Assembly: GCA_929200485.1 (NCBI GenBank)
Contig: CAKMZU010000045.1
Coordinates: 1 to 15,341 of the forward strand
Direction: 5' to 3'
Length of the DNA: 15,341 nucleotides
DNA from: an uncultured Gammaproteobacteria bacterium
Lineage (GTDB): Bacteria > Pseudomonadota > Gammaproteobacteria > Pseudomonadales > DT-91
Shown: in pieces, positions 6,880 through 15,273 of the stretch
Numbering within the stretch: the stretch's first letter is position 1
Layout of the letters: the number at the start of each line of letters is the position of its first letter
Notes under the pieces: generated by a model
Told to the model about the DNA's origin: nothing
Seen by the model: only the letters and a program-made list of their open reading frames with translations
Databases searched by the model: none
Program-made: the position numbers and the translations under genes

Positions 6880-9489
6880 GTGCTAGAAGCCTATCGTGCC
6901 CATGTTGCAGAACGTGCCGAACAGGATATTCCGCCAAAACCCCTTTCTGCCGAGCAAGTGGCTGAGTTAGTCGAATTGCTCAAGAATCCACCAGCGGGTG
7001 AAGAAGAATTTCTTTTATCACTGATTGCTGACCGTGTACCGCCAGGTGTCGATGAAGCCGCTTATGTCAAGGCAGGTTTTTTATCTGCTATTGTCAAAGG
7101 TGAAGCGACTTCCCCATTAGTTAATAAACTTGATGCCGTTAAATTATTAGGCAACATGCATGGTGGCTATAATATTGCTACCCTTATTGATCTTCTTGAC
7201 GATGCTGAATTACAAACTCAAGCTGGCGAAGAATTAAAGCATACCTTATTAATGTTTGATGCTTTCCATGATGTAGAAGAAAAAGCCAAAGCGGGTAATG
7301 AAATCGCTAAAGGCGTTATGCAAAGCTGGGCGGACGCGGAGTGGTTCACCAACCGCGACGCAGTAGCAGAAAGCATCAAAGTTGCTGTGTTTAAAGTCAC
7401 GGGTGAAACCAATACTGATGATTTATCCCCTGCGCCAGACGCCTGGAGTCGCCCTGATATTCCATTGCATGCACGTGCTATGTATAAAATGCCACGTGAA
7501 GGGTTAACACCAGAAGAAGCTGGCGTTACCGGTTGCATGAGCCAAATCAAAGAAGTGCAGGATAAAGGCATACCTGTAGCGTTTGTTGGTGATGTTGTCG
7601 GTACGGGTTCTTCGCGTAAATCGGCCACTAACTCCGTGCTTTGGTTCTTCGGAGAAGACCTTAATGGCGTACCTAACAAAAAAGGCGGCGGCATTTGTAT
7701 TGGCGGTAAAGTCGCTCCAATTTTCTATAACACCATGGAAGATGCAGGCGCATTAGTTTTTGAAGCCCCTGTTGATGATTTGAACATGGGTGATGTCATT
7801 GAAATTCGCCCTTATGAAGGCAAAATTCTTTCAGAATCTGGCGATGTCATTAGCGAATTTGCATTAAAGTCTGATGTGCTTTTAGATGAAGTCCAAGCCG
7901 GCGGGCGAATTAATTTAATCATTGGTCGCGGATTAACCACAAAAGCACGCGAGTCACTAGATTTGCCTGAAAGCGACCTATTCAGAAAACCACAAGCTCC
8001 TGAAAGCTCCAGCAAAGGTTTTTCGCTTGGTCAGAAAATGGTAGGTAAAGCCTGTGGCGTTGAAGGTATTCGTCCGGGCACTTACTGCGAACCCAAAATG
8101 ACCACCGTTGGCTCTCAAGATACCACAGGCCCCATGACGCGTGATGAACTAAAAGACCTTGCTTGTCTTGGCTTCTCAGCTGATTTGGTTATGCAGTCAT
8201 TCTGTCACACTGCAGCGTATCCAAAGCCTGTTGATATCGATACTCAACATACACTGCCTGATTTTATTAAAAACCGTGGGGGTGTTTCGCTTAAGCCCGG
8301 TGATGGGATCATTCACTCTTGGTTAAACCGTATGCTATTGCCTGATACTGTCGGCACAGGTGGTGACTCGCATACGCGCTTCCCCATGGGTATTTCATTC
8401 CCGGCGGGTTCTGGTTTGGTTGCTTTTGCAGCAGCGACGGGCGTTATGCCATTGGATATGCCTGAATCTGTACTGGTTCGCTTTAAAGGCGAAATGCAGC
8501 CTGGCATCACTTTACGTGATCTTGTCCATGCCATCCCTTATCAAGCAATCAAAGACGGCTTGTTAACCGTTGAGAAAAAAGGCAAGAAGAACATCTTCTC
8601 TGGCCGTATTCTTGAGATTGAAGGTCTAAAAGGTTTAACCATCGAACAGGCGTTTGAATTATCTGATGCGTCCGCTGAGCGTTCAGCTGCAGGTTGTACT
8701 ATCGCGCTAGATCAAGATAAATTGGTCGAGTATATGCGCTCTAACGTCACCTTGCTTCGTTCAATGATTGCTGATGGCTATGGCGATATCCGTACGCTTG
8801 AGCGTCGCGCACGCAAGATGGAAGACTGGCTGGCTAATCCTGAGTTGATGGAAGCTGATGCAGATGCCGAATACGCTGCAGTTATCGAAATCGACCTTGA
8901 TGCAATTAAAGAGCCAATCGTTTGCTGTCCGAATGATCCTGATGATGCAAAAACTTTATCCGATGTTGCCGGTGATAACGTTGATGAAGTCTTCATCGGT
9001 TCTTGTATGACTAACATTGGTCACTTCCGTGCGGCGGGTAAATTATTAGACGCGCATTCTGGTGGATTAAATACAAGATTGTGGCTATCTCCTCCAACGA
9101 AGATGGATGAGCATCAATTGATGGAAGAAGGGTTCTATAATATTTTCGGCCGAGCCGGTGCGAGAATGGAGATGCCGGGCTGTTCACTGTGCATGGGCAA
9201 CCAGGCACGTGTTGCACCGAATAGCACAGTATTATCAACCTCGACGCGTAACTTCCCTAACCGCTTAGGTGATGGTGCCAATGTTTATCTAACCTCTGCT
9301 GAGCTAGCTTCAGTTGGCGCAATTTTAGGTAAATTGCCGACTGCTGCTGAATATGCTGAGTATGCCAACAAGTTAGATACCATGTCTGATGATATTTACC
9401 GTTATTTGAACTTCGATCAAATTGCTGAGTTCCAGAAAAGTGCGGAAGATGGCGCTAAAATCGCAGCGGTTCAAATCGACGCGGCCTAA
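6880..9489 (+). CDS. acnB: Aconitate hydratase B (bifunctional aconitase / 2-methylisocitrate dehydratase)
   Basis: AcnB interconverts citrate and isocitrate in the TCA cycle and in many gammaproteobacteria also dehydrates or hydrates 2-methylcitrate-pathway intermediates. The 869-residue length is that of the family (E. coli about 865). Order: HEAT-like N-terminal domain (to about 160), swivel domain with GTGSSRKSA near 241-249, then the catalytic domains. The [4Fe-4S] ligands are C709 in [10 protein letters not shown] and C768 and C771 in [11 protein letters not shown]. Substrate-site segments such as [18 protein letters not shown] are intact. The start is a GTG preceded by AACGAGGAG at a good distance. 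It is a stand-alone gene with its own promoter, leader hairpin and terminator. In E. coli the apo-enzyme can bind its own mRNA, so the hairpins around this gene may matter. Base composition is higher in GC than in the orphan genes nearby. Confidence 0.98.
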   Translation: MLEAYRAHVAERAEQDIPPKPLSAEQVAELVELLKNPPAGEEEFLLSLIADRVPPGVDEAAYVKAGFLSAIVKGEATSPLVNKLDAVKLLGNMHGGYNIATLIDLLDDAELQTQAGEELKHTLLMFDAFHDVEEKAKAGNEIAKGVMQSWADAEWFTNRDAVAESIKVAVFKVTGETNTDDLSPAPDAWSRPDIPLHARAMYKMPREGLTPEEAGVTGCMSQIKEVQDKGIPVAFVGDVVGTGSSRKSATNSVLWFFGEDLNGVPNKKGGGICIGGKVAPIFYNTMEDAGALVFEAPVDDLNMGDVIEIRPYEGKILSESGDVISEFALKSDVLLDEVQAGGRINLIIGRGLTTKARESLDLPESDLFRKPQAPESSSKGFSLGQKMVGKACGVEGIRPGTYCEPKMTTVGSQDTTGPMTRDELKDLACLGFSADLVMQSFCHTAAYPKPVDIDTQHTLPDFIKNRGGVSLKPGDGIIHSWLNRMLLPDTVGTGGDSHTRFPMGISFPAGSGLVAFAAATGVMPLDMPESVLVRFKGEMQPGITLRDLVHAIPYQAIKDGLLTVEKKGKKNIFSGRILEIEGLKGLTIEQAFELSDASAERSAAGCTIALDQDKLVEYMRSNVTLLRSMIADGYGDIRTLERRARKMEDWLANPELMEADADAEYAAVIEIDLDAIKEPIVCCPNDPDDAKTLSDVAGDNVDEVFIGSCMTNIGHFRAAGKLLDAHSGGLNTRLWLSPPTKMDEHQLMEEGFYNIFGRAGARMEMPGCSLCMGNQARVAPNSTVLSTSTRNFPNRLGDGANVYLTSAELASVGAILGKLPTAAEYAEYANKLDTMSDDIYRYLNFDQIAEFQKSAEDGAKIAAVQIDAA

Positions 9490-9506
9490 TAAGTTTAATC
9501 ACAATC

Positions 9507-9530
9507 AATAATTGCAAATAGGCAATTATT
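9507..9530 (+). repeat. AT-rich hairpin in the acnB 3' UTR
   Basis: AATAATTGC and GCAATTATT form a perfect nine-pair stem around the loop AAATAG, 17 bases after the acnB stop and just before the terminator. It could protect the 3' end or serve as a protein site; this is inferred from structure only. Confidence 0.55.
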
Positions 9531-9544
9531 TATTTACTGATCCA

Positions 9545-9567
9545 AGCCCGCATTCGCGGGCTTTTTT
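9545..9567 (+). terminator. Rho-independent terminator of acnB
   Basis: AGCCCGC (9545-9551), loop ATTC, and GCGGGCT (9556-9562) form a GC-rich seven-pair stem that runs straight into TTTTTT at 9562-9567. It sits about 55 bases after the acnB stop. Confidence 0.93.
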
Positions 9568-9654
9568 CAAGTTTAGTTTTTGTACAACGTTTTATATGCT
9601 AAATATCAACGTATAAATAATGGTGTTTTCCAGAAAATTTAAACGAAAAGTTAA

Positions 9655-10029
9655 TCATTCATCGATAGTATAAAGACTGAAGAGTGCTCTTTTAAGCTTT
9701 TGAAATGCTGCTTCTAATACAGTTAAATGCAATTCAAGTTCCTCTACTCTTGATTTATTCTGGTAATACTTCCTTAAGCTCTTTTCAATGCCCTCACGAT
9801 ATTCATCAATTTTTGTATATTGCTGATCGTAGGTTTTAAATTTATTAGCTTCATACAAATTGGATGCCATTGTATTTATTTTTTCTTCTGACTCTTTGCT
9901 TAGTGGTTGTCCTTCCTGCAGAGAGCATTCTTTGAAGAAGTTATAATAATCATTCAATTCTAGAAATCCGCCATAAGTTGTGTTTGCAAGCATTATCAAA
10001 GTAAAAAAACGTATAAAGTTCAGGTACAT
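9655..10029 (-). CDS. Small exported helical protein, unknown function
   Basis: From the ATG at 10029 the product has 124 residues. A signal-like start MYLNFIRFFTLIMLANTTYG leads into an almost entirely helical, charged mature part with a coiled-coil look between about residues 45 and 115 (many Glu/Lys, heptad-like Leu). There is one Cys, at 35. No family recognised. The frame is open upstream to 10116, but that would place an odd Cys-rich hydrophobic stretch before a second hydrophobic core, so the internal start is preferred. No clear SD is seen. A hairpin at 10088-10107 lies in its leader. Its neighbours on both sides, acnB and hprA, are unrelated. Confidence 0.6.
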   Translation of the reverse strand: MYLNFIRFFTLIMLANTTYGGFLELNDYYNFFKECSLQEGQPLSKESEEKINTMASNLYEANKFKTYDQQYTKIDEYREGIEKSLRKYYQNKSRVEELELHLTVLEAAFQKLKRALFSLYTIDE

Positions 10030-10087
10030 GACAGATACATCACAAATAAAATGGCAAGCGAATTTAAAAAACAAATCGAACATTACT

Positions 10088-10107
10088 ACACACGAATTTT
10101 CGTGTGT
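10088..10107. repeat. Hairpin upstream of the exported-protein gene
   Basis: ACACACGA (10088-10095) and TCGTGTGT (10100-10107) form a perfect eight-pair stem with loop ATTT. It lies about 60 bases before the chosen start at 10029, within its probable leader or promoter region. It may be an operator-like palindrome or an RNA hairpin. The gap 10117-10309 shows only AT-rich sequence. Confidence 0.4.
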
Positions 10108-10309
10108 GACATGCAAAAAATCACAAAGTTCCGGTAATAATATAATCCGTTGATAATTATTTAAGATGCTGCATTAGAGTGGCAATATAGTTTATCAGCT
10201 TTATCTAATTTAAAATCTGAATGAATTTTATTTTTTTACTATTATCAATAGATGCGAGAAATTGCTAGTTTTCTTCTGCTAATGTTTACAACTTATTTGG
10301 GGTGTACCC

Positions 10310-11254
10310 ATGCATATTGTTATTCTGGATTATGGCACCCTTAAAACCGGCAATATTGAGCCATTAAAAGGTATTGCCAAGCGATTAGATTTGTTCGAGA
10401 GCACGTCAGAAGATGAGCTGATCGAGAGAATCAGTGCATGCGATATCATCATCAGCAATAAAGTACACCTGACTGCAAAAGCATTGGAACATACGAATGC
10501 GAAGCTGATTTGTGTTGCAGCAACAGGTTATAACAATATAGATATTAATGCTGCAACAAAATTGAACATCGCTGTCAGCAATGTTGCCGATTATTCAACG
10601 ATGAGTGTTGTCCAGCATACCTTTGCTTTGATGTTTAACATCCTGGGGAATACACATCGTTATGTTTCGACAAATGAGCGTGAACGATGGAAAGAATCTG
10701 AACACTTTTGCCTTATTAACTACCCTATTCAAGAAGTATTCAATAAAACCTTGGCAATTATTGGTGTGGGTGATATTGGCCTGGCAGTAAAAAAAACAGC
10801 GGAATCTTTTGGGATGAACGTCATTCTTGCCGAACGTAAAGGGCATCCGGCAAGGGATGGCCGTGTAGCCTTTCAAGAAGCCATCAAGGATGCGGATATC
10901 ATTAGTATTCACTGTCCGTTAACACCCGAAACCCATCATTTATTTTCTGATACGGAATTTAACCAATTAAAGAAAACGGCTGTGATTCTAAATGTAGCAC
11001 GCGGCCCTATTATTGATGAATCTGCACTTTTCGATGCACTTACACAAAAGAAAATTGCCGGTGCAGCTACAGATGTTTTAAGCCAAGAGCCCCCAGATGA
11101 TAGTAACCCCCTGCTCGCCTATCAAGGCAAAAACCTTCTCATAACACCCCATATTGCATGGGCAAGCCATGAATCCGTTTCACGTTTGATAGTTGAAATG
11201 AAGGAGAATATTCTTGCATTCAGGCAAGGTATAGAGCGAAACAGAATTTGTTAA
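10310..11254 (+). CDS. hprA: D-2-hydroxyacid dehydrogenase, glycerate dehydrogenase / hydroxypyruvate reductase-like
   Basis: This 314-residue NAD(P)-dependent enzyme closely fits the glycerate dehydrogenase branch of the D-2-hydroxyacid dehydrogenases. Those enzymes reduce hydroxypyruvate to D-glycerate in serine/glyoxylate metabolism. The nucleotide-binding motif is IGVGDIG at 151-157. The catalytic triad is R231 (NVARGPIID), E260 (SQEPP) and H281 (TPHIAWAS). Segments such as VAATGYNNID and FCLINYPI are typical of HprA-like proteins. The start has GGGGTG about four bases upstream of the ATG. Substrate specificity inside this superfamily cannot be fixed from sequence alone; other 2-keto acids or hydroxypyruvate are possible. 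It appears monocistronic, between an unrelated exported protein and the convergent transporter. Confidence 0.92.
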   Translation: MHIVILDYGTLKTGNIEPLKGIAKRLDLFESTSEDELIERISACDIIISNKVHLTAKALEHTNAKLICVAATGYNNIDINAATKLNIAVSNVADYSTMSVVQHTFALMFNILGNTHRYVSTNERERWKESEHFCLINYPIQEVFNKTLAIIGVGDIGLAVKKTAESFGMNVILAERKGHPARDGRVAFQEAIKDADIISIHCPLTPETHHLFSDTEFNQLKKTAVILNVARGPIIDESALFDALTQKKIAGAATDVLSQEPPDDSNPLLAYQGKNLLITPHIAWASHESVSRLIVEMKENILAFRQGIERNRIC

Positions 11255-11431
11255 AAAACAGATAAAGCGAGGATTAAATGGTAAAAATAGGCATTGGCAT
11301 TTCTTAAATATTAAACACGCCATTTTAAACGGCAATTAATTGCTTAATGTATCAACAGCTACCAAGAGTGAGCATTGGTATTACAACATCCGTTACTTCA
11401 AAATACATCCTGAAAAACTCAATCGCCAAAT

Positions 11432-11455
11432 AAAAAAGGCTGCACTATGGCAGCC
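11432..11455 (-). terminator. Rho-independent terminator of the NNP transporter gene
   Basis: On the minus strand GGCTGC, a six-base loop and GCAGCC are followed by TTTTTT (complement of 11432-11437). It lies 19 bases beyond the stop of the transporter gene. On the plus strand only TTT follows after one extra C, so it would serve hprA weakly if at all. Confidence 0.88.
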
Positions 11456-11473
11456 CTTTAAACGTAGTGGAGA

Positions 11474-12955
11474 TTAGTGAACTTCAACCAATTGAACCGT
11501 ACCATCATCTAAGACTTCATGCATCTGATTGGATGGCTCTTCCAAAAATTGCACCAAGACAAAGCATGCTGCTGCTGCACCTGCAATCACCATAAAGAAG
11601 GTTGAGGCATCAACAAACGAATATACGGTTAAGAAGGTTACCCCACCAACATTACCATAAGCGCCTACCATCCCTGCGATTTGACCTGTCATTCGACGCT
11701 TAACGAGTGGAACCATAGCGAATACAGCCCCTTCACCTGACTGCACAAAGAAGGAGCAGAGCATAACGGCAGCCACCGCTAGAGGAATTGCCCAGGCGCT
11801 GGTAATTTGAGAAAGGATCAAATAACCCACCGTTAAACCAGCGATCAATACCAATAAGGTCTTCTTGCGCCCTAGTTTATCTGAAAGATAGCCGCCTGTA
11901 GGTCGAGCAGCTAGGTTCATTAAGGCAAATGCGCCGCCAAGAAGGCCTGCTTTAACAGGGCTTAGATCAAAGGTTTCCATGAAGAATGCAGGCAACATTG
12001 AAACAACAGCTAATTCTGAACCGAAGGTAACAAAGTAAGACCAGTCAAGAATAGCCACTTGCTTGAATTTATATTTATCCATCTCATGAATAGGCTTGCT
12101 TAAACGTTCTTTGTTAACGCTCCAGATTTGGAAGAATTGATAAACAAATAGAATAAACAGAACGACCCAAAGAATAGTGGCAGTCGTTTCCGTTAACAGA
12201 CCAACACCTGCTGGAGAAAGCTTCCAGGTCAGCACTGCAAGCGCTATATACATAGGGACATTCATTGCGATGTATAGCCAAAAATCTTTTTTACTTGAAA
12301 CTTCTAAACCACCGGTCTTTTTAGGCTTGAAGTAGGTTGCACCTTTTGGGGTGTTCCGCGCACGAATCATAAAAATAATGCCGTAAACAAAAGCAACACA
12401 ACCTGTGGTTGCAATGGCGTAACGCCAGGCATCAGCACCGGCTGCATCAGCATATAAATAAGTCGCTACTGCGGGTAATGTCCAGGCTGCAGCAGCTGAG
12501 CCAAAGTTACCCCAACCACCATAAACGCCTTCAGCAAGACCTACCGTTTTGGCTGGAAACCACTCGCTCACCATACGAATTCCGATAACAAAGCCGGCAC
12601 CAATAAAGCCACACAGAAATCGGAAAAGAGCAAGCTGCTCGTAGGTTTGCGAAAATGCAAAACCGAAACATAAGAAAGCAGAGATCATTAACAAAAAGCT
12701 GTAGACCATGCGCGGTCCAAATTTATCGACAAGCATCCCTATAATGATTCGTGCAGGAATGGTTAACGCGACGTTTAAAATTAATAGGGCTTTCCATTGT
12801 GCATTAGTCATATCGAACGCAGCCATAATAAATGGCTTCATCGGCGCGTGGGAGAACCACATGACAAAGGTTAGAAAGAAAGCAAACCATGATAGGTGCA
12901 ATGTGCGGATCGAAGGATTCGACAAATTCAATAAATTCAGTTTTGGATTACTCAT
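11474..12955 (-). CDS. Nitrate/nitrite porter of the major facilitator superfamily (NNP family, NarK-like)
   Basis: About 493 residues with twelve predicted membrane helices. The two NNP signature motifs are present: [12 protein letters not shown] in the first half (about residues 150-160) and GAYGNVGG in the second half (about 437-444). The Arg in [10 protein letters not shown] and the Arg in [11 protein letters not shown] match the paired substrate-binding arginines of NarK/NasA/NrtP. The MFS loop motif [11 protein letters not shown] is intact. It should move nitrate and/or nitrite across the inner membrane; direction cannot be told. The ATG at 12955 is chosen. The frame extends to a TTG at 12973, whose AGGAG lies about 15 bases upstream, too far for certainty. 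No nitrate or nitrite reductase gene is in the window, so it is an orphan here. It has its own terminator. Confidence 0.92.
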   Translation of the reverse strand: MSNPKLNLLNLSNPSIRTLHLSWFAFFLTFVMWFSHAPMKPFIMAAFDMTNAQWKALLILNVALTIPARIIIGMLVDKFGPRMVYSFLLMISAFLCFGFAFSQTYEQLALFRFLCGFIGAGFVIGIRMVSEWFPAKTVGLAEGVYGGWGNFGSAAAAWTLPAVATYLYADAAGADAWRYAIATTGCVAFVYGIIFMIRARNTPKGATYFKPKKTGGLEVSSKKDFWLYIAMNVPMYIALAVLTWKLSPAGVGLLTETTATILWVVLFILFVYQFFQIWSVNKERLSKPIHEMDKYKFKQVAILDWSYFVTFGSELAVVSMLPAFFMETFDLSPVKAGLLGGAFALMNLAARPTGGYLSDKLGRKKTLLVLIAGLTVGYLILSQITSAWAIPLAVAAVMLCSFFVQSGEGAVFAMVPLVKRRMTGQIAGMVGAYGNVGGVTFLTVYSFVDASTFFMVIAGAAAACFVLVQFLEEPSNQMHEVLDDGTVQLVEVH

Positions 12956-12973
12956 TGTGCTACTGTTGTCCAA

Positions 12974-13296
12974 GGTTAACGTTTAATGCTCCTAGAGAAT
13001 AAAGCACAAATCATGCCACAATTTAAATACCCTCAAAAGGTTAAATTATCAATATGAACTAATTTTATAGCGCGAATCATCGTCATTTATTTTAAAGCAA
13101 TAATATGACTCGTCCAGCACTTAAGCGGCTTGAACAGAAACTCTTCAACGATACAGTATCTTCACAAACTCATACCGAGCCTTATTATTATATTTTTTTC
13201 CTTTTTTGCCCTTTTTCCCTTCGGGCTGCCCTCCTTTCCCTTCTATTTCTCATCAGAAGAATCGTCAGAATGAAGTTGATAAGGCGGATTTTTGAA
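12974..13296. other. Gap of about 320 bases between the transporter and the membrane-protein gene
   Basis: AT-rich sequence carrying the 5' region of the transporter on the minus strand. A TTGATA (complement of 13047-13052) could be a -35 box or half of an FNR site, but the second half and a good -10 are missing. At 13188-13250 there is a pyrimidine-rich T/C stretch on the plus strand. A 92-codon frame at 13105-13383 is low-complexity and antisense to the next gene's end, so it is not called. No RNA gene is seen. Confidence 0.5.
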
Positions 13297-14283
13297 TTAT
13301 TCACCCATATCCAACTTAACATTATCACCACCATCATCATCATCAACTGCTCGTTCATATCGAGCCGTTGGTGTAGCTTCTAAATCTTTAAAACAAAGCT
13401 TTTTCTGCTTGTGGCAACAATAAACCGTACATATAGTACCTGCTAATACTAATGCTGAAAACCCAGCTACTATTGCTATTTTAATATTTTGACTGTAGCC
13501 ATTTTCATCATCATCGTCCTGAGCGGCAATAGTTGTAGATATCCCGTTATATAGATCCGTATAAACTGTAGATGCCGCGTCAGTTACTAAACCCGTAGCA
13601 TATGCAAAGGTATCCCTAAGCATTTCTGTTGCTGAAACAGAGGTAGGATGCTCATCTGCAGGATAGGTTCCAGATGAACTATGCACATATGTAGTATTAG
13701 TAGGCGCACTGTCTAAAGTAGACTTATTAGTACTTAATGCACTTACTACAGTTGATACCAATAAACCCTTGATTGTTGTTGGAGTACTCATAATGGTATC
13801 AGCCCATGTGGTTGGCTTGGCATATGGACAAAGGGAAGAGGTAGTGAAGGTAGCCGCCGTAGAGTTAGCTGTAGAATTTCTTGCCAAATCTACCTCAATT
13901 TCTTTAGCAGACTCACTTAGAGTTTCTAACTTTTCATTACAGCCTTTGATGCCTTTGGCTGAAATGATCTCTGCTGCTTGTACAGGAGTAATCGAACATT
14001 TCCTAACTGCTTTAAGACAATTATCATATTTTCCACAGTTATTTTCAGCACAAGAATAGAAATCCCTCTCGAGCTCAAACGTTTTATTCTTCACCCCTAC
14101 ACAACTTTCAACAAATCTAGTTGTATCCTCTAAGCAACACCGTACAGACTTTTTAGGCATAGCCCAACAAGGATCATCAAAAGCATACACCCCAAGTGAG
14201 CCAAAATAAAAAACAGAAAAAAAAATAGTAAAAAAAAACGACTTAAAAAAAACAGAATCAAAACAAACTTCTTTAGAATACAT
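13297..14283 (-). CDS. Type I single-pass membrane protein with Cys-rich ectodomain and Ser/Thr stalk, unknown function
   Basis: The 328-residue product has an unusual layout for a bacterium. Residues 1-34 form a Phe-rich signal peptide ending GVYA, cleaved before FDDPCW. The ectodomain carries ten Cys (39, 49, 50, 61, 78, 83, 89, 96, 115, 152), an even number suited to disulfides. Residues 135-255 form a stalk rich in Ser, Thr and Ala, followed by an acidic DDDDE. One membrane helix lies at about 267-289 (IKIAIVAGFSALVLAGTICTVY). After it comes a short tail with juxtamembrane Cys and Lys (CCHKQKKLC), then acidic runs DDDD and DMGE. By the positive-inside rule the tail is cytoplasmic. I recognise no family. 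There is no clear SD, and A-runs surround the start. It is a lone gene next to insertion-sequence debris, which suggests acquisition; a role at the cell surface or in host contact is only inferred. Confidence 0.7.
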   Translation of the reverse strand: MYSKEVCFDSVFFKSFFFTIFFSVFYFGSLGVYAFDDPCWAMPKKSVRCCLEDTTRFVESCVGVKNKTFELERDFYSCAENNCGKYDNCLKAVRKCSITPVQAAEIISAKGIKGCNEKLETLSESAKEIEVDLARNSTANSTAATFTTSSLCPYAKPTTWADTIMSTPTTIKGLLVSTVVSALSTNKSTLDSAPTNTTYVHSSSGTYPADEHPTSVSATEMLRDTFAYATGLVTDAASTVYTDLYNGISTTIAAQDDDDENGYSQNIKIAIVAGFSALVLAGTICTVYCCHKQKKLCFKDLEATPTARYERAVDDDDGGDNVKLDMGE

Positions 14284-14475
14284 AAAAAGTACCAGGCGTT
14301 TATAATCCTCAAACTATATAGATGCAATTAGGTATGCATTTGTTCAAATAAATTACAACAAACAATTCGCCAATCCTCTGAAAGTTTTGGTCTTCAAGCG
14401 GTAACCGTTCATTTTAAGACGTCATTTACAAGTCATTCAAATGAGATATCATAGGGCTTTGAGAGAATAAATCCT

Positions 14476-14886
14476 TCATCGCTCGGGGGTTAGTTCATCG
14501 ACGCAAGAAACGGGATGAGTACTAATGCGCTGCAACACATCAACCCGCCAAGTGTATGGATTAACACCATGCAGCCTACAGGTTGCCAGCAGGCTTTGTA
14601 TAACGCCTGCATGTTCAGCACCAATTTCTGCCCAACAGAAAAGCCAATTTTTTCGCCCCATAGCAATGTTGCGAATCGATGGCTCAAGATGATTGGTATC
14701 GACAGGCACATCAGGCTCACTTAAGAATACTTGCAAGCTTTCTTCGCGATTTAGTGCGTATTCAAGTGCTCTTGATAATGGATTTGTGTTCACTAAATCC
14801 ATTCGATGACACGCTTCTTTGCACCAGTTAAAAAGCGCTTCAACCAAAGGTTTGGTGTATTGTGAACGATAGTCTGCTTTTTTCTG
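14476..14886 (-). pseudogene. IS66-family transposase (TnpC) C-terminal fragment
   Basis: About 137 codons match the end of IS66 transposases: QKKADYRSQYTKPLVEAL, then VDTNHLEPSIRNIAMGRKNW, LFCWAEIGAEHAGVIQSLL, and VDVLQRISTHP. The catalytic Glu in the NHLE motif is present, but everything before it, including both catalytic Asp, is missing. Family members usually continue a few residues past ELTPER to an aromatic-Lys ending; here a TGA comes first. The homology breaks off at about 14886, exactly where a different transposase begins on the same strand. It is a dead remnant. Confidence 0.9.
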
Positions 14887-14968
14887 ACCTTCGATAACGG
14901 TACCTGCTCACCCAAACAAAGTGGTACTCAATCTTGTACTTGATTTGTGAACCATAGCGATATTTCAT
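14885..14968 (-). pseudogene. IS200/IS605-family TnpA N-terminal fragment
   Basis: From an ATG at 14968 the minus strand reads MKYRYGSQIKYKIEYHFVWV, then SRYRYRRS. This is the opening of Y1-type (IS200-like) transposases, whose usual start is Y-R-x-G-S-H-x-V-Y-x-(L/I)-x-Y-H-x-V-W-V-(T/S)-K-Y-R. The match stops after about 26 codons, before the HUH motif and catalytic Tyr, and the sequence runs straight into the IS66 fragment. It is inactive. It is too short to be found as a standard reading frame and was seen by translating the junction. Confidence 0.8.
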
Positions 14969-14988
14969 GATCACATCATAAAGCCAAC

Positions 14989-15019
14989 GGTTAACTTAAA
15001 GCTACCCGGGGGTTTAACC
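14989..15019. repeat. Possible IS200-like left-end hairpin
   Basis: GGTTAA (14989-14994) and TTAACC (15014-15019) are inverted around a segment with the palindrome CCCGGG. This lies just upstream of the TnpA start, where IS200/IS605 elements carry their subterminal hairpin. The stem is short, so the call is tentative. Confidence 0.35.
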
Positions 15020-15050
15020 TTATCTTTCGGACGAATAAATTCCATATTCG

Positions 15051-15266
15051 ATGAACTTTGAAGTTTATCGGAACTCTATACTCCATAATAAGGCTGATCG
15101 AATGGATAGAGATTTTCAGGCAGCAAATGCTTCTTTAGCAAGTGACATACATGAATCTCAAAACGATGAATCTCAAAACGATAGGACTTCAAACGAGGAT
15201 TTTGCTGACCAGGTGGTACGTAAAGTATTTGAAACGTATTCAGGCAGCAAAGGCTTCTTACAATAA
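15051..15266 (+). CDS. Small hypothetical protein in insertion-sequence debris
   Basis: An ATG opens 71 codons, beginning MNFEVYRNSILHNKADRMD, rich in Asp, Asn, Ser and Gln, with a duplicated pentapeptide ESQND. There is no signal sequence, membrane helix or known motif, and no clear RBS (GGACGAAT lies about 20 bases upstream). The last ten codons fall in the second copy of a direct repeat, read in a different frame from the first copy, so the end was probably built by rearrangement. It may be a fragment of a larger gene or not expressed. Confidence 0.3.
   Translation: MNFEVYRNSILHNKADRMDRDFQAANASLASDIHESQNDESQNDRTSNEDFADQVVRKVFETYSGSKGFLQ
15115..15148 (+). repeat. Imperfect direct repeat, left copy
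   Basis: It begins TTCAGGCAGCAAATGCTTCT and ends TGACAT. It pairs with 15239-15273, 124 bases away in the same orientation. Twenty of the first 21 bases agree, a short divergent middle follows, and the last six bases are identical. Confidence 0.7.
15153..15182 (+). repeat. Perfect tandem duplication of 15 bases
   Basis: GAATCTCAAAACGAT occurs twice in a row (15153-15167, 15168-15182), encoding ESQND twice in the small frame. A third, degenerate copy may follow (AGGACTTCAAACGAGGA). Confidence 0.9.
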
Positions 15267-15273
15267 ATGACAT
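15239..15273 (+). repeat. Imperfect direct repeat, right copy
   Basis: This is the partner of 15115-15148. It begins TTCAGGCAGCAAAGGCTTCT and ends TGACAT. Its right edge coincides with the break in a possible minus-strand transposase remnant, so the copies may mark a transposition or recombination joint. Confidence 0.65.

Noticed and set aside
7218..7694. A long antisense frame inside acnB
   Set aside because: acnB is a clear, intact gene; antisense open frames within it are expected by chance given its codon use.
12940..12990. Use of an ACG codon six bases after AGGAG as the transporter start
   Set aside because: ACG starts are very rare, and an ATG and a TTG lie just downstream, so the spacing to AGGAG alone is not enough.
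13105..13383. A 92-codon plus-strand frame, MTRPALKRLEQKL and so on
   Set aside because: It is hydrophobic low-complexity sequence from a T/C-rich stretch, has no RBS and overlaps the end of the membrane-protein gene on the other strand.
14130..14327. A 65-codon minus-strand frame rich in Phe and Leu
   Set aside because: It is an out-of-frame reading over the A-run-rich start of the type I-like membrane protein.
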